From positions 4,278,001-4,342,000 of the forward strand of contig WUJK01000002.1 of NCBI GenBank assembly GCA_011317545.1: a stretch of DNA of 64,000 bases. Reading direction: 5' to 3'. Shown in pieces: positions 21,531-32,491 of the stretch (position 1 is its first letter; each line of letters starts with the position of its first letter). Made by a program: the position numbers and the translations under genes. This DNA comes from Coniella vitis. Lineage: Eukaryota; Ascomycota; Sordariomycetes; Diaporthales; Schizoparmaceae. The notes beneath the pieces are model-generated. The model searched no databases. It was not told the origin of the DNA and worked only from the letters and a program-made list of their open reading frames with translations.

Positions 21531-22351
21531 TTATTTCTTTTTGTTATTGTTGCCCTCGAGGTACTTTTGAAATCTCGACAGATGGTAGTTGATGTTGTCC
21601 TTCTTTTTCGGCGCAGGCTTGGGTCCGTCCATACAATCGCGTAGTGCTTGCTCAACGCCTGAACATGTTGATGATGCGTATCCTGTCGAAGCCCAGCATG
21701 CTAGAATAAACAAGTTAGCGTTATGATTATGAGCATCGTGTCCGCACCAGGATAGTTTGCAGAAATCTCCAGGTTACACAATGGCAAAAAGGTATCAAGA
21801 TGTCAAAGTATAGTTTGCGACACAAACCACGGTGGACGTTCTGGATCCGAGCCGTGGCAGTTCATTAGCGAACCACTCGCCAAATCACCGCCAACTGGAA
21901 AGCATCCCAGAGCCTCTGCATGTTGTACAAAAACAAAGCTGGCCGTAGTGACACTTGCTTCCAGCGCGTGGTTGACAATAGTCTGGCAATGCGCGATCGT
22001 GGAATCAGACTGGCATGCACTTGCATGCCAGCTTTGGTACCAAACGGGCCATGGGTCAAGTGGAAAACGGCGACATCGAGAATCGAGTGCCGGATCTAAA
22101 TAAATCGTGCGTCCGATTTGGTAGCCCATAATTTGACATATTGTCCCTAGCCTTTCGCAACCCGCAAATACACCGAAGCATGTCTTGCACGTTCCCAGCA
22201 AGCGCAAGCAGAGATTCACAGCCGCCAAGCAGCATCAAGACTTACCCAACACTGATGACATAGCCGCTATACACGAATTTGTCTCTGTCTTATTTGGGTT
22301 CCGCACTCTAATCACGCGCAATGGCGGCAGCCGCATGGGTTTCTTGGTCAT
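21531..22351 (-). CDS. mrp10: Mitochondrial small ribosomal subunit protein mS37 (MRP10/CHCHD1 type)
   Basis: Two minus-strand exons, 22351-22246 and 21700-21531, encode 91 residues. Exon 1 reads MTKKPMRLPPLRVIRVRNPN and then the first cysteine; exon 2 supplies the rest. The twin CX9C signature is complete: CIAAMSSVLAC spans the splice junction (TTGG|GTAAGT .. TTCTAG|CATGC) and CSGVEQALRDC follows. The tail INYHLSRFQKYL is typical of fungal Mrp10. The protein is a structural subunit of the mitoribosomal small subunit and, like other twin-CX9C proteins, depends on the Mia40 disulfide relay. The single intron is 545 nt, long for this genome. The gene is divergent from the large gene at 23048. 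Confidence 0.9.
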
Positions 22352-23047
22352 GGCGGAGTCGGTTTGGCGTAGCCCGGCGAGGGCTACAGCTCAACTCTGG
22401 GGCGTGTCTTGGTCGGTATTTCTAGGGCAGACAATCGAACGTGAGGAATATCCGCCGTTTTGTGTTCGTGAATGGGGGCTGTTGGTCGTTACACCCTTGA
22501 TTTCGATTGTCAACTGTCACTTCAATGACATGCGACGATGTCGTCGACGCGGTGCGGCTCTGTAGAAAGTTTTGGGGGGCCCGTGCGTGCCGGCGGCAAG
22601 GCTGCAACGCAAAGGTGCATCAAGCACTGTGTACTACGTAGTTCTTCATAGGACGGACCCCAATGGGGCAAATGGCAGCCAATCAAATACTGCGCCCGGC
22701 AGCCGAGTCGGCAGCAGTGGAGATTTATTTTGATTGGCTGTAGCTTTCGAATGTCAACAAAGACATTGGCTCTGTTACCGCGACCACAACAAGCCTGCAG
22801 CTCTTGTTTGAACTTGCACCACCAGACACGTTAGAAGGATTGTGTACATGATCGCGTGCCGAATCAAATTGGCTGTCAACTTGGGCAAATGTATATGGGC
22901 AAATTGTTCTAGCGGATTGTTTTGCTCTTCCCAATCCACCCGCCTATCTGAGAGGCGTCGTCTTCGTGGTTTCGCTTGTTTGTTTACTTTCGCATCCGGC
23001 CTCCTTGCCGACCGACGCGCACCACTGTGCACCGTCGCATCGATAAT
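22352..23047. promoter_or_regulatory. Divergent promoter region with opposed CCAAT boxes
   Basis: Separates mS37 (-) from the gene at 23048 (+). It holds CCAAT at 22679-22683 and an inverted copy, ATTGG, at 22733-22737, each in a good HAP/CBF context (GCCAATCAAA and TGATTGGCTG). No TATA box is obvious. The paired boxes are seen; their use is inference. Confidence 0.45.
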
Positions 23048-26000
23048 ATGCAAACAACAAGGTCGCGTAAACCTCATTCGACATTTCAGGCCGCATGGGA
23101 TGAGGCCAAGAAGCAAGGCAAGATGGATTGGCTTGAGAATACGTACGTTCTTCAACTCCTCAACACACCCAGCAAATCGGATCCCAGTGGTGATGCTGAT
23201 CGGTTGATTCGACTAAGCCAGGACCTTGATAGCCGCCGACTGTTTCGAACCCCCGAGAGAGCCATCCAGGCTCCGAGCCTGGGACCGAGTTGCCGTACCA
23301 ACCACAGCTTCTCGTCGAAGCGAGTACAAGATTCAAAAGAGAGTCAATCTTAAGCCTCTACCCGATAACAATTACACCAAGGTCGCGGCGGAATTGGAGT
23401 GTCAGAGCCTCGAGCCAAGAAAACATGCAAGGAGTGCCAAATATACACCTCCTTGCGGCGAAGCTTTGTTTGAGGATGAATGCGCCCCCAAAATGAGCGG
23501 AGCAGAAGAGCTGGCCAAGGCTAGGGGTACGTTCTCTGTTACCCTATGCGCGCGTTGCAACAAGGCGCCATTTCAGCCGCGATATACATTTTGTCACTGA
23601 CTCGGTACACAGCATGTGTAAAGACGGCGCTCGAGACCATCTTTGAAGATAATTTGCGCCTTCGCCGTGACCTCCCCCCTTACAACCAATTGCGCGATCG
23701 CAAGCGCTCGACGTACGACCCGGCGAACCTGACCTGGGTAATCCCCCGCAAACGACACAACTCTCGCTGGCCAATCCCCACACCCAAGGCGATCACGGCA
23801 ATGATTGCTCCCTTTCAGCCGCTCATCAAATTCGAGCTGCATCCCAAAGAAATTGACGACCCGGGATTCTTTACCCAGTTGGCCAAGGAGGCACAGACAC
23901 CACCTCTACGTCTGCCAAAGACGAGCCCAGGCACAAAGGTTGCAGATTCCAGGCTGAAGGAGTTCACCTTGAGTTTAGCCGATGATAGAGAGCCCACTAC
24001 CGAACTCCCAAGTCAACATCAAGATGAGCTGGCAATCTCCAGCCGAGCGGCCAGGGCTGATGGGCCTCAGGGCGAAACGCCGGATAGCCCTGTCCCAGAA
24101 CCTGTGACCCCTGCGACGGCAGCAGTCGCAGAAAAAACCATAGACTTGAGCGCTTCTATCACCACAGCTTCCGCGCCCGGCACATGGCCAACATATCATC
24201 TCTCGAGCCCTACCTTACCTCAAGCCGAGCGTACACCCATATCTGCTGTCGCAATCTTTGATCAGCCCAGTCCAATCATGCAACATGAACCCGAGTACGA
24301 ATCCAAACGACGCGTTTCTCTCGACAATGCGCGACGCAGCGACAGACGCTCTGATTTCAGAATCGTTCAAAGGACCTGGAATTATCTTTGCGGCAAGTCT
24401 GACACAAATGTCGTTACCAAGCGGCGACACAGTGATATTACCCACAAAGCTACGCCAACGATCCCTGATCCCAAGCGTCGGCGGACATTTGACGTTGATG
24501 TCAGTAAGACACTGGACATATTTGGCAAGCCAGCCCATCACGTGAACCCAAGAATCCCGGCTCCCCTGGACACTAGCTGGCGGGAAAGCGTTGATAGAAA
24601 GTTTGGCGCACGCAAGAAAGAGGCCCAACGAGATAAATCTTTCCCATGGCTTAGCACTGTGCAAGCGGACGAACAGCCTCCCAGTGTTCAAGAAGAGAGG
24701 AAGCCAACGTGCCAAGGCGACGATGGAACCGAGGCGGAAGCCGCTTTGTTGACAAAAGTCACCCCACAGAATGAGGACAAAGACGATACCCGAACGTCCC
24801 CAGAAAAGCCCGCAGGGCCAATACCAGCCGTCGGATTGGAAGGAGACTCCGAGTTGGACTTTTTACATAACTTTGTGCAGCGTGCAAAAACCAACAAAGG
24901 TCGAAGAGAGATTCAGAGTTTGATGATGACGAAACAAGATAGCAGCTCGCCCACGGTCAAAAGCGACGACTCTATCCAAACCAGCAGCATGCGTGTGCCC
25001 CTTGGCACCAAGGACTCGAACAAGAGCCCGAGCCCGAGTCCCGGCACGAAGCGAAAATTGCAGCGAACCGAAGCCGCGCAGGACTTATCGCCAGTGCCAA
25101 GCAAAAAGACCCGTTCGCGTCTGACTATACCAGATTTCGAAGACAATGAGGCCCGGTCGAGGGTGCGGAGACGCCGCCGAGGCGCAGAGTCGGATACGGA
25201 CGACATACTGAACCCTGAGATGGGAATCGGCCAGGATCTAACCCAGCGACGCCTAGGCTCCAAGTCGGAGACTGGCGCTATTCGCCGGTCTAGCCGCATT
25301 GCGGAGAGCAAGGTCGGTGAAGCTCTGCGAGGCTCTACCATCCCCATCGCGATTCGCATGCCAGGCTCCTTTGTGCTCGACGTCGTCGATATGCCCGCGG
25401 TATCCACAGTCGGAGTTAATGCCCGGAAGAATGAGAAGGAGCGAGACCTAGAGACCAAAAAGAGTGAGTGATGGTCAAATCCGTATGTGTCTAGATATGG
25501 AAGACTGTCGATACTGACCTTTTACATGGCAGACACCAAAAGGAATAGTAACGGTGCACTATCGGTTCCAGAGACTCTTGCAAAGCTACAGCAAGAGAAA
25601 GAAGCGAATTCGGGTGAGGAAGCGGAGCCCCTGGTAATGAGGTCTACGCAATCAAGCCATAAGATTGTCCAATGGGCTCGCGTGCTCAAACATATTCAAT
25701 TCTCCGATGGCCGAATTGGGACCGAAGCAGACACCGAGAGCGCAGACGACGAGGAAGGGGATGACACCACCAGGACTACGAGTGTTGACGGTGATGACAC
25801 ACGGCTACCCACGCCGCCACGTCTACGATCCATGGCATTTTCTGGCCAAGACTCGCTTGACCAGCCTGATACAATACTGGTTCGACAATACGGTGATATG
25901 GATGACGACAAGACGGACAGTGGGACCGAGGGCGAGAGCGAGCAGCCTACAGCGACAGCAGAAGACAGCAAAGGCCCAGCAGCAACGCAGAGGAAAATTC

Positions 26001-26305
26001 TGTGCGCCCCGCGAGCGACCAAAGTCCACCGTGCCCACTCACGGCGTTCCTTGAGATCTGGTTCGGGTATATCACGGTTGCCTACGCTTGCCAGTGGGGG
26101 TATGTTGGCCAGTAGTGGCATTGCCCCGAGTACTTCTACGACGAATATTCCGAATCCTTTGCAATTCAGCGGTAGCCGTATGCAAGGCGGCACTCCATCC
26201 AAGCTGGCGCCTATTGGAAGGCTTACGAGGGCTGGTGCGCCCATGTTGGCAATGTCTGGGCCTGGGACCCCGCAACCACGCCGACGGGGCGGGTTTCCGA
26301 GGTGA
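23048..26305 (+). CDS. Large, mostly disordered fungal protein of unknown function
   Basis: Four exons, 23048-23142, 23222-23526, 23613-25463 and 25533-26305, give 1007 residues; all introns are GT-AG (69-86 nt). The N-terminal 240 residues look ordered: DWLENTTLIAADCFEPPREP, then VKTALETIFEDNLRLRRDLP and LTWVIPRKRHNSRWPIPTPK, reaching FEDNL helices and an aromatic/basic patch. The rest is rich in Ser, Thr, Glu, Arg and Pro, with several basic clusters (KRRRTFD, RRRRRGAE) that could act as nuclear signals, an acidic ESADDEEGDD block and a Gly/Arg-rich end (RRRGGFPR). No catalytic domain is seen. It looks like a chromatin- or DNA-associated scaffold (inference). I do not recognise the family. 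Confidence 0.75.
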
Positions 26306-28215
26306 ATGATGGAAGATGGCGTTGATGAGGAAACCAAGCCCAGGCTAATTTCCTGAGATTGCTCATGATGAGGAGTGAAAGGACGGGACGCATTTGACAC
26401 GATGAGACGATGCCCGAGCGCTAAACCGAGACCCTGATCGCAAAAAAAAAAAAAAAAGAAAACCACTGTGAAGGAGATTGTGTGGGCTGTTTGTTTGATT
26501 GTTTTGTTTTTTCTTGTTTTGCAAGCATTGTTGAAAGAGATACCCACCTTGCACGGAGTTAGGGAGTATATTTTTCAAAGACGCAGCGTTTTCTTGTGCG
26601 GTTCCTGGTTACCCTATCTTTTGTCAAACGTGCGATGGCCCCAACGACAATGTGCGAATCATGACTGAACTTTGCCACTGCAAAATTGCAAAGCGTGTGC
26701 CAATTATGTTCGTACAGGCGGTAAAAGGAATTGGCCGTGGATCTTGATCCATGATACACTCCTGGTGATGTTTCGCCACTTTGTGTCTTCTGGAAGCCCT
26801 GGGCAAGGGCGAGTGCGCTGAAGATTGCTGGAATTTAGCGGCGGCCAGGGGTAAGAAAACTTCCTTCCTTTACTTTTTTTTGCTTCTCGCCTTTGGGTTT
26901 CATTCCAGTAGCCACCGGGCTAATCACCGCCACCCGCCCTTGCGCTTGGTATCTTTTCCGAGATATGTGTGCAGTCCATCCTACAAGCCACAATCATTCC
27001 ATCTGCGCCGATGGCCATCTACTCTAAGCGGATGAAGTCAGAATCGCTTCCAATAACACGTGGTCTTCGACTGAAGACTGGAAGAGGGGCTAAGTAACGT
27101 GCTGAACATTACTGACTTGAGCGTGAGCAGGATACAAAATAGATTGCGCAAGTGAGCATGGCGTTCATGTGTAATGACAATATTGGTACCGTATTGCATC
27201 AGACACAGCAAACCGTTTTCCACGACTGCAAAATACCATATACGCCCGTTGCTCCTTCTTGACGCTGCTTCCACAGCCTTTCGACAAATCAGGGCGACAC
27301 TGCTAGGATCGTTGACGACACGCCTGAGCATGGCGAGACATGGAGCCCCGCAGGTTGAACGGGGGGCAGGAACCACACCCCCTTGATAGCTCTAGACTTC
27401 AGCTCGCACGATCCAACTCAGATATCCGGATTCTTGGGGCCCCGTTGGAAACGACTTGTGCCATGGGACATCTAAACCCCATAGTTCAGTCTCCCTGACA
27501 AGTTGCCAGATTTTGTAACGAAGTAGAGTGGCGGAATTCATGGCCGCAGCCCACCACCAACGGCATCCGGGCGGCAATACTGCATTTCTTGAACAGGGAA
27601 GAAGAGATTCGAAGCGAATGAGAACGAGGCCATTCGGTTGCTGCTGTATGACAAATCGTGAGCCGGCGTCGAGTCCCCATAGCATCAGCCCAGCTATGTT
27701 CGCTAACTGCGGAATGGAACTCAACTATGTGGACAACGTCCCTAGACTCGAGTCGACAGTACATGCATGGGAGTCCATCCCTTTCGAATCATGCCGCAAG
27801 TCCTAACAATCGGCGTACCCAGCGTGTGCATGAGCTTCTATGAGGCAGTCACGGGCGTCTTGACCGTGCAGAGAACCACTCGAGGAGTCATTGAGGACTT
27901 GCCCTTAACATTTCACAAGGCTGAAGGGATGATGGGGGGGAAACCTCCGCAATACGGTCCTCAAAAGCGACTGCTGGCTCCGATATAAAACCAGACAAGA
28001 GGATCGGACGACAGCACCACTATCCATCTTCCAGCAAAGCAGCAGAGACCCAACACTCGTTTACTTGGTTTCTTTTCCTTTCTTCCCTTTTTACGGCTTC
28101 TTTTTACGGCTTCTTTTGGCAACATTTTGCTTACAGCCCCCCCAACCAGCCCACAATCCTTCTTTTGGGGAAACCTTGGCGTCAGTAGTAGTGTCTCCCC
28201 TCCGAGACTTCTACG
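26306..28215. other. Intergenic; promoter of the adhesin gene at its end
   Basis: An A run lies near 26441-26456. Several overlapping frames of about 90-110 codons at 27.0-27.8 kb lack recognisable features. A TATA-like TATAAAA at 27984-27990 and a pyrimidine-rich leader precede the ATG at 28216. Confidence 0.45.
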
Positions 28216-31200
28216 ATGCTGTTCGGCAGGATTTTGGCGTGGTCCTCTCTCCAGAGGCTCGCCGTCTCGCTGGCAGTTCCCGTTGCTGAGCCTCGCGCTG
28301 ATGGCGTTTCCACTCTTGCCGATGAGATTCACGCCATAAGCAACATCGATCTCGCCGATCTTTCCAATGACGAACTTGTTGCTCTTGAGGCGCGAGCCAT
28401 GGAGCTGGCCGAGCGCGTGCCAGGCCATATTCAAGAGCGTCAACTGATTTCGGGTCTCAGTTGTCTCTTGTCCGGCCTCACCTTTCTTATTGCCAACATT
28501 CTGCTACAGCCTGGCGCACCAGCCTTCTGTGCAAGGTACGAATGCCCATCTTTGGCCCCCCCTCTCTCTCTCTATATATACAACACACCAACGAGAAAAC
28601 AACACGATACTAATACCTAACCGCTTTGTACTGCAGCGTCCTTGGATATTCCACCGTCACATCGATCCTGGGCATCTCAACCACGACTGTGTTGAGCACC
28701 AGCACCACTACCGTCATCTCGGGCGTATCGAACGTCCTCTCCGTCGTGACGGCGGCCCCAGTCACCGGCCCTGCTGTGACTGGACTTCCAACTACCGTGA
28801 CAATTACTGGAGGCACCACGTACGTAACTAGCTGCCTGTCCAGTGCCAATGCATTGGTTGCTGCTTCCAAGCGCCAAATCCTGGGCATCAACTTGGGGGG
28901 CTTGTTGGGGATCGGGGGCGGCGCTGTGGCAGCGCCCACCACTACAACAACAACAACAACCACCCTCGCGACATCAAGGGCCTCTTCTGGCTCAACTGCA
29001 GGCGTTGCTTCATCAACAGGCGCTGGTGCATCGACGGCCGCCACTGGATCGACAGCACGTACCTCGACTATCGCTAGCACAAGCCCCGTGGCGGCATCCT
29101 CGTCCGCAGGTCTGCTTGGTGGCCTTTTGGGTGGGTCTTCGACCGCCTCCGCTGCTACAGCCGCAACTGGATCGACAGCACGTACCTCGACTAGCACAAT
29201 CCCCGTAACACCATCCTCGTCCGCAGGTCTGCTTGGTGGTCTCCTAGGCGGCGGATCCTCATCGGCTGCAACCGTTGCCGCCCCGTCTGTGGATCTACTT
29301 GGTGGTCTTTTGGGAGGTCTCTTGGGTGGTGGAGCTTCGACCGCCCCTACTGCGACAAGCGCCAGTGGAACGACTGCGCGTACCTCGACTAGCACAATCC
29401 CCGTGACGCCAACCTCGTCCGCAGGTCTTTTGGGCGCTGTTGGGGGTTTGCTGGGGGGATCTTCGCTAACAACAAGTGCTCCTGTTGCCACCTCCTCTGG
29501 AGGCCTTTTGGGCGTTGTGGGCGGACTGCTCGGGGGATCTTCGTCAACGACAACAAGTGCTCCTATTGCCTCCTCCTCTGGAGGCCTTTTGGGCGTTGTG
29601 GGTGGTTTGCTCGGTGGATCTTCGTCAACGCCAACGAGTGCTCCTCTTGCCACCTCCTCTGGAGGCCTTTTGGGCGCGGTCGGGGGCGCGGTCGGTGGCA
29701 TTCTCGGTGGATCGTCGTCTACTACTGGTGCCGCTACATCGTCTGCTGGAGGCCTCTTGGGCGCTGTTGGGGGCTTGCTCGGGGGATCTTCGTCAACGAC
29801 AACGAGTGCTCCTCTTGCCACCTCCTCTGGAGGCCTTTTGGGCGCGGTCGGGGGCGCGGTCGGTGGCATTCTCGGTGGATCGTCGTCTACTACTGGTGCC
29901 GCTACATCGTCTGCTGGAGGCCTCTTGGGCGCTGTTGGGGGCTTGCTCGGGGGATCTTCGTCAACGACAACGAGTGCTCCTCTTGCCACCTCCTCTGGAG
30001 GCCTTTTGGGCGCGGTCGGGGGCGCGGTCGGTGGCATTCTCGGTGGATCGTCGTCTACTTCTGGTGCCGCTACATCGTCTGCTGGAGGTCTCTTAGGCGC
30101 GGTCGGTGGCATTCTCGGTGGCTCCTCATCCACTACTGGTGCCGCTACATCGTCCTCTGGCGGTCTTTTAGGCGCTGTTGGCGGACTGCTCGGCGGATCA
30201 TCGTCGACTATTCCTGTTACCACAACATCGTCCTCCAGAACTGCCACCTCATCCGCTGGAGGTCTTGTTGGCGCCGCGATAACGCCCACCACTAGCTCGT
30301 CGACGACGTCTTTCACGACGGACTTGAGCCCCGACCAGCAGACTTTGGTTTGCCAGTGCGCGGGCGCCACCACCCCGACCGTCTCGACTATTTTCACATC
30401 GACCCTGACCTCAGTTGTGGTTCGAACTGCTGGTGTTCTTGCCACGTCGACCAGCACTAGCACGATTACTCCCACTATTACCCCTACCATTATACCTGTA
30501 AGTGTCTGTCCTTGCCCGAATTTCTGTGGTAGAGGGGGGATTATTGCATGCTAACCAACATCCACTCCCCGGCAATAGACCAGCACCGTGTCCGTGACAG
30601 CCACTTCCCTCGTGTCCTCCTCATGTGCTCCCCCATCAGCCGCTCCAACCTGCGGTAACACTGGTGTCGACTGGGCTTACTTCTTCAACGCTGTTCCAAC
30701 TATGAACTATGCTGCCCATAACCCCGAATACCTTCGCACCACCCTGCCCGGCGCCACCGGTTCCCAGGATCCAGCGCAGCAACTAGGTTCCTTTGCCGGA
30801 GGCTGCCCAAGCTACACATCCACCTACGACCAGCTCGGCACCACCCTTTACTGCAGCCTGTTCATGATGCAATGGCGTGGCTACTTTTACGCTGCCCAGT
30901 CCGGTGTCTACACCATCGGCTTCAGCCGGCGGGTGGACGACCTGGGTTACATCTGGGTCGGAGACGTGACGCGCATCCGCAACAACTATTCTGCTGCCAA
31001 TGCGGACCTTGTCTCGTTCCAGGGCGCCACGAGCATCACATACACTGCGGTTGCCGGCGATTATGTACCGTTCCGGGCTGCGTTTGCGCAGTCGACGGGC
31101 CCCTATGCGTTTGGTGTAAGGATTACGGCGCCCGATGGTACGATCATTCTGGGGCCGAGCGGAAGTACCCAAAACCTGGTGCGGTACTCTTGCGATGGCA

Positions 31201-31238
31201 CCGCGCCTGCGTATCAGGCCTGGGGTGCTGAGGTCTAA
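28216..31238 (+). CDS. GLEYA-domain adhesin-like cell-wall protein with Gly-rich tandem repeats
   Basis: Three exons, 28216-28535, 28637-30497 and 30579-31238, give 946 residues. The N terminus (MLFGRILAWSSLQRLAVSLA) can serve as a signal peptide. A short helical, acidic region precedes a Ser/Thr-rich part. The centre is built from repeated SSSGGLLGAVGGLLGGSSST units, many near-identical at the DNA level. The last 200 residues or so form a GLEYA/PA14-like lectin domain: VDWAYFFNAVPTMNY, FYAAQSGVYTIGFSRRVDDL and the terminal VPFRAAFAQSTGPYAFGVRI block. GLEYA domains bind carbohydrate at the cell surface. The domain is C-terminal with no GPI signal, so attachment to the wall would be non-GPI. 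Likely role in adhesion to host or substrate (inference). Confidence 0.85.
29661..30090 (+). repeat. 168-bp tandem repeat inside the GLEYA adhesin gene
   Basis: Copies start at 29661, 29829 and 29997, a spacing of exactly 168 bp (56 codons). The first two are almost base-identical, and the third follows for about 95 bases before diverging. Each unit encodes one GAVGGAVGGILGG block and one GAVGGLLGG block with Ser/Thr/Ala linkers. Shorter, more diverged forms of the same motif extend from about 29100 to 30210. Confidence 0.9.
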
Positions 31239-32491
31239 GGGTCGTCAAGAGAGAAAAGGAAAAGAGGGGTGGTTGCTTCATATGAGTATGGTCTGATGAT
31301 GACTTTGGTATGATTGATGATGTTTGTCTTATTATGAGGGAATGATGATGAACGGATGAAGGACAGGTTTTACAATTGTTCTTTATATTTTAATAACCTC
31401 GTAATGCGCGTGGTCTGTTGAGGACAGCCAGGACGTGGGTGACCGCAATGAGGGGCTCTCCTTTTGTTATCTCGAGACAGAATTCTACACAAGGATTCTT
31501 TGATCGCCCATATGTTTGTGTATGTAAAAGACAAACAATCGGTGGGTTGGTCATGGTACAGATGGACCCCGTGAATCAACTGTGAGCTCATTGTAATATA
31601 CAGGCTCGTGGCGTTTCTGAAGTCAAGCAATCTTGCTCTTCAGCCTTCATGGCTGGAGCACCCGAGAGCCAGCTGGAAGTATACCAAAAGGAGTATTTTA
31701 TGATTTGACACTCGAGTCACACACCCGAGAACAATCCCGAGTATGACACTCAGTATTCGCAGCATAGTCGTACGTATATCGACCAAAATCACGTGCAACC
31801 ACCCGGCAATGCCGACTCGCACATATAGGAAGATCCGCCACCCTGTTCATGAAAGTGCGATCCACAATTACCCCACGGGGGGTGAGCGGAAATTCCGGCC
31901 GGGTCGCAGCCGCGGCCCATTTCTGGACAGGGCTAGACAGCCCCGCGTCCCCCGGGAGACTCTCCTGGTCACGGGGGTGGTGGGAGGGGCGGAAGGAGCC
32001 CGCTGTGTGTGTCTGGGGAAGGTGCGCTTCAAGTCTTGCCCATGGATACACAAGACTTGTGAAGTAGGACGGGATAGAGGGTGGTGTAACATGAGCAATT
32101 TCTGCCAAGGGCAGCACGATAAACGCGACAAGAACGAACAAGTTGACCTGGAAGAGCCGTATGTCTAGCCTGTGCCCGGTAGAACGACCATGCCTTGTGT
32201 CTCTCGGTGGTGCGGCTCGATGTCCGAGCGCGCCGATCTGGACCAGAGAAATATACATGCTTGGGTATATATTTGATATCTTGGGCGCGCTTTACTTTCT
32301 GCAGCTGTCGCTCGGAAAGAGTTGGTCGCGTTTCTCGTTGTTCTCGGTCCTTCTTTTTGCTCCTCGCAGACCGACGCGGATGCCGAGTTTCGATCGCTGG
32401 GTCCTCACTGATAAGTAGATAGCACCGTCCCGTATTCGTTTTATAAGAGCCTTCACACAAGACGTCGTCTTGGCCTGGGTATTCAGACAAA
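31239..32491. other. Intergenic; no gene recognised
   Basis: 3' flank of the adhesin gene and promoter of the monooxygenase gene. Overlapping GC-rich frames at 31.8-32.2 kb occur on both strands without domain features. Confidence 0.45.

Noticed and set aside
21803..22228. 141-codon cysteine-containing minus frame
   Set aside because: Lies entirely inside the mS37 intron and has no start context or domain.
28610..30490. 626-codon open frame antisense to the adhesin gene
   Set aside because: It mirrors the codon-periodic, GC-rich repeat of the sense gene and reads as monotonous PPTAPKRPPE repeats. The sense strand has splice sites, a signal peptide and a GLEYA domain.
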